A stretch of DNA of 64,000 nucleotides, taken from the NCBI RefSeq assembly GCF_024758705.1, contig NZ_CP096971.1, positions 992,001 to 1,056,000 of the forward strand, in the 5' to 3' direction. Position numbers and translations under genes: made by a program. Source of the stretch: Sphingomonas sp. SUN019 (GTDB taxonomy: Bacteria; Pseudomonadota; Alphaproteobacteria; Sphingomonadales; Sphingomonadaceae). Below, piece after piece: positions 41,866-53,407 of this stretch (the stretch's first letter is position 1; each line of letters starts with the position of its first letter). Below the pieces are notes generated by a model. It saw nothing but the letters and a program-made list of their open reading frames with translations, had not been told where the DNA came from and ran no database searches.

Positions 41866-42771
41866 GTGTCGGAAGACCGAAGTACCGCCGGCAACGGCGA
41901 CTCCCATGAAAGCGGCATCTGGCGCGGGTTGAAGACCCTGATCTTCGGCGAACAACATGACGAGACGTTGCGGGGGCAACTGGAAGAGGCGATCGACCGG
42001 CACGAAGGCGATCCGACCCCCGATGCGAAAGGCGACCTGACCCCGCTCGAGCGGCAGATGGTGCGCAACCTGCTCCATTTCAGCGAACGCGATGCGGGCG
42101 ATGTCGGCGTGCCGCGCGCGGACATCATCGCGGTGGAGGAAAAGACCAGCTTCGCCGAGGTCGTGGCGGTGCTGGCGGATGCGGGCGTCAGCCGCCTGCC
42201 GGTCTATCGCGAGCGACTGGATACGATCATCGGCATGGTCCACATCAAGGACGTGTTTGCGATCCTGGCCGCCGACGCGCCGCCGCCGACCGACATCGCC
42301 GCGCTGATCCGTCAGCCGCTGTTCGTGCCGATGTCACGCGGCGCGCTCGATCTGCTGGCCGACATGCGCCAGACGCGCGTCCATCTGGCGGTGGTGCTCG
42401 ACGAATATTCGGGTACCGAAGGCCTAGTCACGATCGAGGATCTGATCGAGGAAATCGTCGGCGAGATCGAGGACGAGCATGACGAAGCGCCGGAAATCCT
42501 GCTGATCCCGCTGGACGGCGGCGCGTGGGAGGTGGACGCGCGCGCCGAGCTGGAGGACGTCGGCGAGACGGTCGATGCGCGGCTCGCGGTCGCGGACAGC
42601 GACGTCGACACGATCGGCGGGCTGACCGCGGTGCTGGCGGGGCGTGTGCCGGAGGCGGGCGATTGCATCGATCACCCGAGCGGCTGGCGGATTGAGGTGA
42701 TCGACGCCGACGAACGCCGCATCAACCGTCTGCGACTGCACCCGCCCAGGCCCGAACCCGAGGGCGACTGA
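41866..42771 (+). CDS. corC: CBS-domain protein of the CorC/HlyC family
   Basis: 301 aa soluble protein with two CBS domains (about 80-205) and a C-terminal CorC_HlyC transporter-associated domain (215-290). Family members are linked to magnesium/cobalt efflux. The conserved VPRADIIAVE segment begins the first CBS motif, and DEYSGTEGLVTIEDLIEEIVGEI closes the second. GTG start immediately after the ybeY stop (TGATGTG). Confidence 0.9.
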   Translation: MSEDRSTAGNGDSHESGIWRGLKTLIFGEQHDETLRGQLEEAIDRHEGDPTPDAKGDLTPLERQMVRNLLHFSERDAGDVGVPRADIIAVEEKTSFAEVVAVLADAGVSRLPVYRERLDTIIGMVHIKDVFAILAADAPPPTDIAALIRQPLFVPMSRGALDLLADMRQTRVHLAVVLDEYSGTEGLVTIEDLIEEIVGEIEDEHDEAPEILLIPLDGGAWEVDARAELEDVGETVDARLAVADSDVDTIGGLTAVLAGRVPEAGDCIDHPSGWRIEVIDADERRINRLRLHPPRPEPEGD

Positions 42772-42850
42772 CCGCCCATCGCAATTATCACCCGTTCGAT
42801 CACTGCGCGCGGACTAATCCATTTCATCACTGACAACCGCCGTGGCATAA

Positions 42851-45109
<2,259 letters not shown>

Positions 45110-45160
45110 CACGTCGTTCCCCGCGGCGCGCACCCTCCCCCCTTGGCGCGCCGCAAACTT

Positions 45161-45199
45161 CTCCCCCCGATGCTCCGGCGTCGGGGGGAGGATTGTTTT
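45161..45199 (+). terminator. Terminator after katG
   Basis: Perfect 10-bp arms CTCCCCCCGA and TCGGGGGGAG around TGCTCCGGCG, followed by GATTGTTTT. It lies between katG and the next gene and resembles the GGGGAGGATT arms of the dispersed repeats. Confidence 0.65.
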
Positions 45200-45227
45200 G
45201 GGGCCGCCTCGCCCCTACCGTCGCGTC

Positions 45228-46571
45228 ATGCGTAAACACATCCTGATCGTCCTCGGCCTGATCACTCTCGCGGGCGTCGTCATCTTCGTGTGGCTCGGCT
45301 GGCCCGACAAGGCGAAGGTCGATTTCGCCGCGGTCACCGGCGCACGGCCCAGCATCACCGCACCCCGCAGTCAGATGATCCCGACCATCAAGGTCGCCGA
45401 TGTCGTCGGCTGGCAGAATGGCGCGAAGCCGATCCCCGCGGCGGGCCTGACGGTTCAGCCGTTCGCCGCCGGACTCGATCACCCGCGCTGGCTTTACCGC
45501 CTGCCCAACGGCGACGTGCTGGTCGCGGAAAGCAATTCCCCGCCGCGCAAGGCCGGCGGCATCACTGGCGCGGTGATGAAGTGGTTGATGGGCAAGGCGG
45601 GCGCGGGCGTGCCGTCCGCCAACCGCATCACCCTGCTGCGCGACGCCGATGGCGACGGCGTGGCCGAACAGCGCTCGGTGTTCATGACGGGCCTCAATTC
45701 GCCGTTCGGGATGACGCTGTTCCAGGGCCAGCTCTACATCGGCAATACCGACGCGCTGGTCCGCGTGCCGTACAAAGATGGCATGACGAAGATCACCGCC
45801 AAGCCAGAAACGGTCGTGAAGCTGCCCGGCGGCGGCAATCACTGGGCGCGCAACGTGATCGCGGGCGAAGACGGGCGGACGCTGTACGTATCGGTCGGAT
45901 CGTCGTCGAACATCGCCGAAAACGGCTTTGACGCCGAACGCAATCGCGCGACGATCCTGCAGGTGTGGCCGAAGGAGAAAACCTTCCGCGTCTATGCCGC
46001 CGGGGTGCGCAACGCGAACGGCATGGCGCTGAATCCGACGACCAAGCAGCTTTGGACCGTGGTGAACGAACGCGACATGCTCGGGTCCGATATCGTCCCC
46101 GACTATCTGACCGCAGTGGAACTGGGCGATCACTTCGGCTGGCCGTGGTATTATTGGGGCGGCTATCCCGACAAGCGCGTCGAGCCCGCCAACCCGCAAT
46201 TGCAGCAATATTCGAAGCGCCCCGACTACGCGCTGGGGCCGCACGTCGCGGCGCTGGGGCTGACGTTTGCTGACGGCCTGAAGCTGGGCGGACGGTTCGC
46301 TAGCGGTGCATTCATCGGAGAACACGGGTCGTGGAACCGCGTGCCGGTGTCGGGGTACAAGGTGGTGTACGTGCCATTCGACGCCAGCGGGTGGCCGACG
46401 AAGGGCGCAAAGCCGATCGACGTGCTGACCGGGTTCCTGAATGCGGACGGCAAGGCGCAGGGCCGCCCGGTCGGGGTGATCGCGGACAAGACGGGCGCGC
46501 TGCTGGTGGCGGACGATGTGGGGAACGTGATCTGGCGGGTCAGCACGGGCGCGAAGGTGGCGGCGCGGTAA
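45228..46571 (+). CDS. Membrane-anchored PQQ-dependent sugar (sorbosone-type) dehydrogenase
   Basis: 447 aa. A single N-terminal transmembrane anchor (about 5-23) is followed by a six-bladed beta-propeller of the soluble glucose/sorbosone dehydrogenase family. Useful segments are LDHPRWLYRLPNGDVLVAES, GGGNHWARNVIAGEDG, RNANGMALNP and EHGSWNR. Members oxidise aldoses in the periplasm with PQQ. No pqq genes are in the window, so whether the cofactor is made is unknown. Upstream in-frame codons before the ATG lie in the terminator region. Confidence 0.82.
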   Translation: MRKHILIVLGLITLAGVVIFVWLGWPDKAKVDFAAVTGARPSITAPRSQMIPTIKVADVVGWQNGAKPIPAAGLTVQPFAAGLDHPRWLYRLPNGDVLVAESNSPPRKAGGITGAVMKWLMGKAGAGVPSANRITLLRDADGDGVAEQRSVFMTGLNSPFGMTLFQGQLYIGNTDALVRVPYKDGMTKITAKPETVVKLPGGGNHWARNVIAGEDGRTLYVSVGSSSNIAENGFDAERNRATILQVWPKEKTFRVYAAGVRNANGMALNPTTKQLWTVVNERDMLGSDIVPDYLTAVELGDHFGWPWYYWGGYPDKRVEPANPQLQQYSKRPDYALGPHVAALGLTFADGLKLGGRFASGAFIGEHGSWNRVPVSGYKVVYVPFDASGWPTKGAKPIDVLTGFLNADGKAQGRPVGVIADKTGALLVADDVGNVIWRVSTGAKVAAR

Positions 46572-46697
46572 AAGGACGGGAATAGGATACCGCCGCGGCA
46601 AAGCCGCGTCGTCGGACGCGCCGGCCATCACTGGCCGGCTCGCCGTCCCAGCTTGGCCGTCTCGCGCGCAGCTTTGCTGCGCACGTGCGGCTTGGCG

Positions 46698-47000
46698 CTA
46701 CTCCAGCAGTTTCGGCCCTTCGCGCTGCAACTTCGCGCGGATCTTGTCCGCGAACAGCGCCATGAACTGCGGCAGGTCGAACATCGCGTGGACGTTCGCA
46801 TCTTGCACGTCGAGCCGCGCCGAGACGCGCTGCCCCAGCCCTTCGACTGTGAAATCCAGCGTATCGCCGGTCCAGTGATGCGCGGTCACCGAACCGCCGG
46901 GGACGAAATCGGCGAGCTTGCCGAACCCCTCCCCGATCCGCCGCTTCGCCTCTGCCCGGCCCAGCTTGTGCGGCAGGTCTACTTCGATCGGTACGCTCAT
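46698..47000 (-). CDS. Polyhydroxyalkanoic-acid-system family protein
   Basis: 100 aa protein recognised as the PHA granule-region family (PF09650-like). It has the start [20 protein letters not shown] and then [14 protein letters not shown], giving a small SRPBCC-like fold. Role in PHA granules is inferred only from family co-occurrence; no pha genes are nearby. Its ATG overlaps the stop of the VOC gene upstream. The 126 bases between it and the converging dehydrogenase gene contain several short GC-rich hairpins. Confidence 0.75.
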   Translation of the reverse strand: MSVPIEVDLPHKLGRAEAKRRIGEGFGKLADFVPGGSVTAHHWTGDTLDFTVEGLGQRVSARLDVQDANVHAMFDLPQFMALFADKIRAKLQREGPKLLE

Positions 47001-47428
47001 GCCGCACTCTCCGTGGCGAACAATCGGGAATCGTCTGCGAACGCCTTGAATTCCAGCGCGTTCCCCGACGGGTCGCGGAAGAACATCGTCGCCTGTTCGC
47101 CCGTCTGGCCCTTGAACCGGATGTGCGGGGCGATGCCGAAGCCCACACCGGCTGCTTCCACGCGGTCCGCCAGCGCCTGCCAGTCGTGCATCGTCAGCAC
47201 GATGCCGAAATGCGGTACGGGCACGTCGTGGCCGTCGACCGGATTGGTGACGCCCGCTGGTTTCGCAGCGGGATCGAGATGCGCGACAATCTGATGACCG
47301 TGGAAGTCGAAGTCGATCCAATGGTCGCTGCTCCGACCCTCGCGGCAATCGAGGATGCCGCCGTAGAATGCGCGCGCGGCGGCGAGATCATGAACCGGGA
47401 AGGCGAGGTGGAACGGGCGGAGTGTCAT
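46997..47428 (-). CDS. VOC-family (glyoxalase/dioxygenase-fold) protein
   Basis: 143 aa, two beta-alpha-beta-beta-beta modules. Putative metal ligands are His (RPFHLAFPV), His (VPHFGIVL) and Glu (NALEFKAF). [10 protein letters not shown] is the typical closing motif. It resembles bacterial glyoxalase-like proteins of unknown substrate. The second of two close ATGs is used, giving [10 protein letters not shown]. Coupled to the PHA-family gene downstream. Confidence 0.82.
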   Translation of the reverse strand: MTLRPFHLAFPVHDLAAARAFYGGILDCREGRSSDHWIDFDFHGHQIVAHLDPAAKPAGVTNPVDGHDVPVPHFGIVLTMHDWQALADRVEAAGVGFGIAPHIRFKGQTGEQATMFFRDPSGNALEFKAFADDSRLFATESAA

Positions 47429-47486
47429 GCAGACGTGATACACCGTTCCTGAAGGTCCGTCACGCCCTATGCGCCGAACCTAATTC

Positions 47487-47588
47487 CACCCCGGCGAAGG
47501 CCGGGGTCCAGTTTCGACCTCTCATCGGGTGCGCGAATCGCTCACCATCAAGCGCGGTATACCTGGGCCCCGGCTTTCGCCGGGGTGG
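47487..47588. repeat. Family B palindromic repeat, copy 2 (upstream of lnt)
   Basis: Arms CCACCCCGGCGAAGGCCGGG and CCCCGGCTTTCGCCGGGGTG face each other around about 60 bases. The left arm and the following GGTCCAGTT match the element at 34591-34694. It lies in the divergent region between the VOC gene and lnt. Confidence 0.85.
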
Positions 47589-47639
47589 GCTGACATGCGG
47601 CGACTTGTTCCCGCAACGCGCCCACGGCAAGGAGCGAAA

Positions 47640-49172
47640 GTGTCGATCGTAACCCGCTATCCAGCCCTCGCCGCCGTTCTCATCGGCGCCGCCGCCGCGT
47701 GCGGCTTCGCGCCGCTCGAATTGTGGCCCCTCACGCTCATCGCCGTTGCCGCGTTGCTGTGGCTGATCCACGATGCGCCGACGCTGAAGCAGGCGCTGTG
47801 GCGTGGGTGGGCGTTCGGGGTCGGACATTTCACGATCAACGACAACTGGTTCCAGCATTCGTTCGAGTTCCAGGACAAGATGCCGCCCGCGCTCGGCTAT
47901 TTCGCACCGTTCGCGCTGGCGCTGTACCTCGCGGTCTATCCCGCGATCGGGGCGGGGCTGGCGTGGCGTTTTCGCGGACGGACACCCGACGCGGCGTATG
48001 TCCTCACCTCCGCCGCGGCGTGGATCGCGACCGAATGGCTGCGCTCCACGCTGTTCACGGGTTACGCGTGGGATCCGCTCGGCGTGATCTGGCTGCCGGT
48101 GCTTGGCGTCGCGCGACTGTCGACCATTGTCGGCACTTACGGCCTGTCGGGGCTGACGATCGTCGCGAGCGGCGCGTTGCTGCTGCTGGCGAACAGGCGC
48201 TGGACCCTGCCCGCGATCAGCGCCGCCGTCGCCGTGATCGCCGCGATCGCGCTGGGCGGCGACCGCACGCCGCCGTCCGACCCCGCACTCCGCCTGCGCG
48301 TCGTCCAGCCCAACGTCAGCCAGGATCAGCGCGGCGAAAGCGACGGCGAATTGCTGCTCGCCAAGATGTCGGCGCTGTCGGGCAGACCCGGCCCCGTCCC
48401 GCGTCTGATCCTGTGGCCCGAGGGCGTCGTGCGGGACTATATCGAGGACGGTTATCCGGCCTACTCCTATGGCGGGGTCAGCCCGCGGCTGATCCGCTGG
48501 CGCATGGCGTCGCTGCTCGGCCCGCGCGACCGGCTGATGACCGGCGGCACGACGCTGCAGTTCGATGCGAAGCTCGACGCGGTCAGCGCGACCAACGCGG
48601 TGTTCGCGGTCGATCCCCAGTCGAAGATCGTCGGCCGCTACGACAAGGCGCATCTGGTGCCATACGGCGAATATCTGCCGATGCCGTGGCTGCTCAAACC
48701 GCTCGGCCTCGCCCGCCTCGTTCCCGGCGATTTCGATTTCATTCCGGGGCCGGGTCCGCGTGCGATCCCTCTCCCCGGCTTCGGCGCGATCGGGGTGCAG
48801 ACCTGTTACGAGATCATCTTCTCGGGCGAAGTCGTGGACGAGGCGCGTCGCCCACGGATCATCTTCAACCCGTCGAACGACGCGTGGTTCGGCACGTGGG
48901 GGCCACCGCAGCATCTGGCGCAGGCGCGGATGCGCGCGATTGAGGAAGGGCTGCCGATCGTCCGCGCGACGCCCAACGGCATCTCCGCGGTGATCGCAGC
49001 CGACGGCCGCCTGCTCGCCACCATCCCGCACAAGACCGCGGGCGCGATCGACATCGCAATGCCCCAGCCGCTGCCCCCGACATTATTCTCGCGTCTCGGC
49101 AATTTGGCGGCGGCGATCGTCGCGCTATTGCTGCTCGCCGTGGCGGTTGCCATCCGGCGGCGCGCCCGGTAA
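47640..49172 (+). CDS. lnt: Apolipoprotein N-acyltransferase
   Basis: 510 aa inner-membrane enzyme that N-acylates lipoproteins. About six N-terminal transmembrane segments precede a nitrilase-type catalytic domain with Glu261 (LWPEGVV), Lys336 (YDKAHLVPYGE) and Cys389 (GVQTCYEI). A final transmembrane helix closes the protein. GTG start chosen for its AAGGAG Shine-Dalgarno; upstream in-frame codons are repeat-derived. Confidence 0.94.
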   Translation: MSIVTRYPALAAVLIGAAAACGFAPLELWPLTLIAVAALLWLIHDAPTLKQALWRGWAFGVGHFTINDNWFQHSFEFQDKMPPALGYFAPFALALYLAVYPAIGAGLAWRFRGRTPDAAYVLTSAAAWIATEWLRSTLFTGYAWDPLGVIWLPVLGVARLSTIVGTYGLSGLTIVASGALLLLANRRWTLPAISAAVAVIAAIALGGDRTPPSDPALRLRVVQPNVSQDQRGESDGELLLAKMSALSGRPGPVPRLILWPEGVVRDYIEDGYPAYSYGGVSPRLIRWRMASLLGPRDRLMTGGTTLQFDAKLDAVSATNAVFAVDPQSKIVGRYDKAHLVPYGEYLPMPWLLKPLGLARLVPGDFDFIPGPGPRAIPLPGFGAIGVQTCYEIIFSGEVVDEARRPRIIFNPSNDAWFGTWGPPQHLAQARMRAIEEGLPIVRATPNGISAVIAADGRLLATIPHKTAGAIDIAMPQPLPPTLFSRLGNLAAAIVALLLLAVAVAIRRRAR

Positions 49173-49173
49173 G

Positions 49174-49201
49174 GCTGATATAAAGCTTTCTTTATATCAG
49201 C
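49174..49201 (+). promoter_or_regulatory. Perfect 12-bp stem-loop in the metK leader
   Basis: GCTGATATAAAG and CTTTATATCAGC are perfectly complementary around CTTT. The hairpin sits between the lnt stop and the metK Shine-Dalgarno (GCGGAG), is AT-rich in a GC-rich region, and leaves almost no spacer. It could control metK translation, end lnt mRNA, or serve as an operator. It does not show the pseudoknot layout of a SAM-II riboswitch. Confidence 0.6.
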
Positions 49202-49213
49202 TGCGGAGTTTTC

Positions 49214-50437
49214 ATGCGCAAGTCGTTCCTGTTCACCAGCGAATCGGTTTCCGAAGGCCATCCCGACAAGGTCGCCGACCAGATCAGCGATTCGATCGTC
49301 GACCTGTTTCTCGGCAAAGACGCGCAGGCGCGCATCGCGTGCGAGACGCTGACGACCACCAACAAGGTCGTCATCGCTGGCGAAATCCGTGGTGAAGGCA
49401 TCATGGACACCGCAGGCAATTGGGCGCCCGGCGTCGAGGCCGAGATCGAGAAAGCGGTGCGCGATACCGTGAAGCGGATCGGCTACGAACAGGACGGATT
49501 CCACTGGGAAACCTTCGATTTCTCGAACAACCTCCACCCGCAATCGGCCCATATCGCGATGGGCGTCGACGAGAGCGGCAACAAGGATGAGGGCGCGGGC
49601 GATCAGGGCATCATGTTCGGCTATGCGACCGACGAGACGCCCGGCCTGATGCCCGCGACGCTATACTACAGCCACAAGATTCTTGAGCGGCTGGCCGCGG
49701 ATCGCCATTCGGGCGCGGCCCCGTTCCTCGAGCCCGACGCCAAGAGCCAGGTCACGCTGCAGTACGAAAACGAAGTACCGGTCCGCGCGACCGCCTTGGT
49801 GGTTTCGACCCAGCACGCCGCGGGTTATTGCGAAAAGGGCGACAACGCCGACCCCGCGAAATACGCCGTGCTGCGCGACTACGTGATGGAGGCTTTCCGC
49901 GACATCCTCCCCCACGGCTTCATCACCGACGAAACGAAGGTGTACATCAACCCGACCGGCCAGTTCGAGATCGGCGGGCCGGATGGCGACGCGGGCCTGA
50001 CCGGGCGGAAAATCATCGTGGATACCTATGGCGGCGCGGCCCCGCACGGCGGCGGCGCGTTCAGCGGCAAGGATCCGACGAAGGTCGATCGCTCGGCTGC
50101 GTACGTCGCGCGCTATCTGGCGAAGAATGTCGTCGCGGCGGGCCTCGCGCGGCGCTGCACGATCCAGCTGAGCTACGCGATCGGCATCGCCGAGCCGCTG
50201 TCGGTCTACGTCGACACGCACGGCACCGGCACGGTCGACGAAGCGACGCTGGAGACGGTGCTGCCGCAGCTCGTCCGCCTGACCCCCAAGGGCATCCGCG
50301 AACATTTGAAGCTGAACGCCCCGATCTACGCCAAGACCGCTGCCTACGGTCACTTCGGGCGCGAGCCGGAAGGCGATCTGTTCACGTGGGAAAAGACCGA
50401 TCTGGTCGACAAGCTGAAGGCAGCCGTCGCCGCCTGA
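49214..50437 (+). CDS. metK: S-adenosylmethionine synthetase
   Basis: 407 aa; makes SAM from methionine and ATP. It begins [23 protein letters not shown], and ATP/metal motifs [11 protein letters not shown] and [16 protein letters not shown] (phosphate loop) are intact. A short insertion after residue 160 (KDPTK-distal region) is within the alphaproteobacterial norm. Its mRNA leader carries a perfect hairpin, and a strong terminator follows. Confidence 0.97.
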   Translation: MRKSFLFTSESVSEGHPDKVADQISDSIVDLFLGKDAQARIACETLTTTNKVVIAGEIRGEGIMDTAGNWAPGVEAEIEKAVRDTVKRIGYEQDGFHWETFDFSNNLHPQSAHIAMGVDESGNKDEGAGDQGIMFGYATDETPGLMPATLYYSHKILERLAADRHSGAAPFLEPDAKSQVTLQYENEVPVRATALVVSTQHAAGYCEKGDNADPAKYAVLRDYVMEAFRDILPHGFITDETKVYINPTGQFEIGGPDGDAGLTGRKIIVDTYGGAAPHGGGAFSGKDPTKVDRSAAYVARYLAKNVVAAGLARRCTIQLSYAIGIAEPLSVYVDTHGTGTVDEATLETVLPQLVRLTPKGIREHLKLNAPIYAKTAAYGHFGREPEGDLFTWEKTDLVDKLKAAVAA

Positions 50438-50461
50438 ACCCAACCGCTTGCGGCGACCAAG

Positions 50462-50508
50462 AATCCTGCCGGTGCACCGGTGCACGGGTGCACCGGCGGG
50501 ATTTCTGT
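50462..50508 (+). terminator. Terminator after metK
   Basis: 17-bp arms AATCCTGCCGGTGCACC and GGTGCACCGGCGGGATT with one G-U pair and an 8-base loop, followed by TCTGTCT. The stem also contains the direct/inverted GGTGCACC units, so alternative pairings are possible. Confidence 0.75.
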
Positions 50509-50544
50509 CTCGATCGTCTCACTGTCAAAGGCCGTTGTTGGTGG

Positions 50545-50748
50545 TTAGCTGCCCTTCCGTGGCTCTCGTAGCGAAGTATACCTCTCCGGCATTGATTGAG
50601 AACGATAGCGCCCCCCGGGCCGGTAAGGGGGCAGCAGATCAACCAATCTGAAAAGCGACCGGATCATCAAGCGATAGAACAGGAAATCGGCGGCCAGCAG
50701 CATGACGAGAACAGCCGCACCGATCGTGATCACAACCGCCGTGCTCAA
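50545..50748 (-). CDS. Possible small membrane protein
   Basis: 67 aa with a TTG start seven bases after AGGAG. Residues 4-30 (VVITIGAAVLVMLLAADFLFY) form one convincing transmembrane helix; the tail is basic and proline/arginine-rich. No family recognised. It is antisense to the metK-trmB direction. The RBS and the helix favour a real gene, but the rare start and lack of homology keep this tentative. Confidence 0.4.
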   Translation of the reverse strand: MSTAVVITIGAAVLVMLLAADFLFYRLMIRSLFRLVDLLPPYRPGGRYRSQSMPERYTSLREPRKGS

Positions 50749-51068
50749 GCTTGCTCTCCTACTACGAGTCCCTACATACCGTTAGATCGTAAGGACTGCT
50801 ATAGGGCGTTCCCAGCCGCGGACCCGCCACTTTCCTACAGACTGGCGCCCGTGTTATCTCGCACGGAATGCTAGCTTTTGCGCTGTTTCACATTGTCGGT
50901 CAGGATCACTCGGAGGACACGTTTCGTGTGAACTTGTGTGAACTTTGGAAGAATCCGGGTGCACATTCGGCCGGGATTTAGGCCAAGCCGACGAGCGGTT
51001 GAACGTCGCGGTCCCGAACGTGGTCGACCCGGTTTCGCCCGGCGCAGAAAGTCCCTAGAGCGCGGTCG
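50749..51068. other. Intergenic stretch before trmB
   Basis: About 320 bases without a supported gene. It holds a tandem 10-bp repeat GTGTGAACTT (50926-50945) and presumably the trmB promoter. No tRNA, no long hairpin and no dispersed-repeat arm seen. Confidence 0.6.
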
Positions 51069-51749
51069 ATGAACGATCCGACGACGATCCGCCGCCTGTA
51101 TGGCCGGCGACAGGGCCATGCGTTGCGACAGGGGCAGGCTGCGCTGGTCGAGGATCTGTTACCGCGTGTGTCGGTACCCGAAACCGGCGCGCTCGACGCT
51201 GCCGTGCTATTCGGCGACGATCGCCCGCTGCAGGTCGAGATCGGCTTCGGCGCGGGCGAACATCTTGCGGGGCAGGCCGCGGCGCATCCCGGCACCGGCT
51301 TCATCGGCTGCGAACCGTTCCTGAACGGCGTGGTCGGCGCGCTCGGGCATATCCGCGATGGCGACCTGTCCAACGTCCGTCTGCATATGGGCGATGCGCT
51401 GGAGGTGCTCGAGCGCCTGCCCGACGCCAGCCTGTCGCGCGTGTATCTGCTCCACCCCGATCCGTGGCCGAAGGCGCGTCATGCGAAACGCCGGATGGTC
51501 AACCACGGCCCGCTCGATCTGATCGCGGCAAAGCTGAAACCGGGAACCGAGTTCCGGCTCGGCACCGACGACCCGACCTATTGCCGCTGGGCGATGATGA
51601 TCATGGGCGAGCGCGACGATTTCGTGTGGCAGGCCACGTGCGCGCAGGATTTCCTCACCCGCCCCGCCGACTGGCCCGAAACGCGCTACGAACGGAAAGC
51701 GCGGCGGCACGGGCATGAGGTCTGGTACTTCCGATACCTGCGGATTTAG
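51069..51749 (+). CDS. trmB: tRNA (guanine-N7-)-methyltransferase
   Basis: 226 aa SAM-dependent enzyme that methylates G46 of tRNA. The SAM-binding motif is VEIGFGAGEHL, and the catalytic/tRNA-binding motif LLHPDPWPKARHAKRRM and GTDDPTYCRW are typical. Last recognisable member of the conserved housekeeping string; in alphaproteobacteria rimP-nusA would commonly follow, but here an integrase does. Confidence 0.94.
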   Translation: MNDPTTIRRLYGRRQGHALRQGQAALVEDLLPRVSVPETGALDAAVLFGDDRPLQVEIGFGAGEHLAGQAAAHPGTGFIGCEPFLNGVVGALGHIRDGDLSNVRLHMGDALEVLERLPDASLSRVYLLHPDPWPKARHAKRRMVNHGPLDLIAAKLKPGTEFRLGTDDPTYCRWAMMIMGERDDFVWQATCAQDFLTRPADWPETRYERKARRHGHEVWYFRYLRI

Positions 51750-51877
51750 GCCAATGGCTTAGCGTTCAATTTCAATCTATATCAATAACTTACGCCGAAA
51801 CGCGCCGCCGCCTGCCGCCGCCCGTTTCCGCTTCGGTGATTGCTGGGTGATTACTTTTCTGGTACATGAGGTTCGTC

Positions 51878-53086
51878 ATGGCCACCGGAAAAATCACCAA
51901 GCGGACCCTCGACGCGCTTCAGGCAGGCACCGTTACCGGCTTCCTCTGGGATGACGAACTGAAGGGGTTCGGGCTGAAGATGAGTGCGGGCGGCTCGGCG
52001 TCCTACGTCGTCCAGTATCGCATGGGCGGACGGGAGGCGAAAACACGTCGCTACACGATCGGCGGGCATGGCTCGCCTTGGACGCCCTTCACCGCTCGCG
52101 AGGAAGCGACAAGGCTCCTTCGCCTCGTCGATCAGGGCATCGACCCGGTCGAATCTGATAAGCAGCGACGCCGCGAGGCTGTCGATCTGGCGTTTTCAAA
52201 CTACGCCGATCGGTTTGCAGCGAGCTGCAAGGGCAAAGGATGGTCGATGCTCGTAGCTCGATCGCTGCAACTCCACGTCAAGCCGGTGCTAAGGGACAAG
52301 GCCCTCCCCGCTATCACTCGTATCGACGTCGTTGCCGTCTTCGATCGCATGCCGCGTGAGCAGGCAGCCAATCGCCGCAACGTCTTCGCCGTGGTGAGGC
52401 GCCTGTTTCGATGGGCAGTGAGCCGCGGCGACATTGATAGAAGTCCGATGGAGGGGATGGAGACGCCAAAAGCGGTCAAGGCTCGCGAACGGTGGCTGAG
52501 CGATAGCGAGTTGGCGAGGGTTTGGATGCAGGCGCCGGAGTGCCATCGATGCTTCGGACCGATCGTTCGGCTGCTGATTGTCACCGGCCAGCGCCGAGAG
52601 GAGATCAGTGGTCTTCACTGGCAGGAACTGGACCGGGCGGAGCGCGAAATGCGGCTGTCAGGCGATCGAACCAAAAATGGCGAGCCGACGACCATCCCTC
52701 TCAACAATCTTGCTATCGCTGAGCTCGATGATGTGGCCGGTGATGAAAAGTGGCCAAGTCGCGGCCGTGTGTTTCCGACCGCCACAGGTGCCGCGTTCAC
52801 TGCACATGCCAAGGGCAAAGCTAAGCTCGACAAGCTAATCTCAAAAGACGGGGGCAACCTTATGTTGCCGTGGCGTCTCCATGACCTCAGGCGGACGCTC
52901 GCCACAGGATTTCAGAGGCTTGGAGTTCGGTTTGAGGTGACCGAAGCGGTGCTCAACCATGTCGGTGGTTCGCGGTCAGGGGTGGCAGGGATCTATCAGC
53001 GTCACGACTGGAAACCTGAAAAGCGTGAAGCGCTATCGATTTGGAACGATCACCTGTCCCGCGCCATCGAGTCAGCTCGAAAGTAG
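51878..53086 (+). CDS. int: Tyrosine recombinase/integrase
   Basis: 402 aa phage/island-type integrase. An N-terminal DUF4102-like arm-binding part (about 1-90) and core-binding domain (100-190) precede the catalytic domain. Catalytic set: Arg239 (TGQRREE), Lys266 (RTKNGE), His335 and Arg338 (LHDLRRT), His361 (NHVGG) and Tyr373 (GIYQRH), all intact. The ATG after GAGGTTCGTC was chosen over one four codons earlier. Codon use is less GC-biased than its neighbours. No excisionase or phage genes adjoin it. The 128 bases upstream hold no repeats. Confidence 0.93.
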   Translation: MATGKITKRTLDALQAGTVTGFLWDDELKGFGLKMSAGGSASYVVQYRMGGREAKTRRYTIGGHGSPWTPFTAREEATRLLRLVDQGIDPVESDKQRRREAVDLAFSNYADRFAASCKGKGWSMLVARSLQLHVKPVLRDKALPAITRIDVVAVFDRMPREQAANRRNVFAVVRRLFRWAVSRGDIDRSPMEGMETPKAVKARERWLSDSELARVWMQAPECHRCFGPIVRLLIVTGQRREEISGLHWQELDRAEREMRLSGDRTKNGEPTTIPLNNLAIAELDDVAGDEKWPSRGRVFPTATGAAFTAHAKGKAKLDKLISKDGGNLMLPWRLHDLRRTLATGFQRLGVRFEVTEAVLNHVGGSRSGVAGIYQRHDWKPEKREALSIWNDHLSRAIESARK

Positions 53087-53407
53087 CCCGACATAAGTCC
53101 GTAAGCTGGTCGCGAGTCGCGTTCTAGCAGCGCCCCGCGCGACTTCAGTTCGAATCCTTCCGGGCTCCCCACACAGGATAAACATAACGAATATGTGTCG
53201 CCGTTTGTACTACCATAGCGCCGCATCCCAATGCCGCTCTTTGCACGGTCGTGCCTCTTGGCGTCTATTCCGCTACGATCATGTGAGAACCTAAAACCCC
53301 GACGTTGCCGGCGTTCTCGATACGAGAACGATGTGTTCACACGGTCGCCGCCGACGCGCTCTCCACGGCTTGCTAGGCTTGCGGGACAGAAGATCGGGAG
53401 ATGATCG
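53087..53407. other. Intergenic stretch after the integrase
   Basis: 321 bases without a supported gene. It holds a tRNA-3'-end-like sequence, a GTCGCG/CGCGAC dyad just before it, and the region upstream of the GST gene. No complete tRNA cloverleaf could be folded from it by eye. Confidence 0.6.
53148..53171 (+). other. tRNA 3'-end-like sequence, candidate attachment site
   Basis: GTTCGAATCCTTCCGGGCTC followed by CCCA reads as T-loop, T-stem 3' strand, acceptor 3' strand and CCA. The matching 5' T-stem and the rest of a tRNA are absent. Such fragments are the usual att cores left by tyrosine recombinases that target tRNA 3' ends. No second copy is visible between trmB and the integrase. Confidence 0.5.

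Noticed and set aside
46563..46697. Further copy of a dispersed palindrome after the sugar dehydrogenase gene
   Set aside because: Only short unrelated hairpins (such as GCCGGCC units) are present; no arms matching the other families and no long-range pairing.
49172..49213. SAM-II riboswitch upstream of metK
   Set aside because: The gap is 41 bases and is dominated by one perfect hairpin; the pseudoknot arrangement of SAM-II could not be drawn.
50871..51119. A minus-strand frame across the trmB start
   Set aside because: Basic, low-complexity sequence with no Shine-Dalgarno or family match; it overlaps the well-supported trmB start.
53087..53172. A complete tRNA gene downstream of the integrase
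   Set aside because: The T-loop and CCA-like end are present, but the T-stem does not pair and no D or anticodon arm fits.
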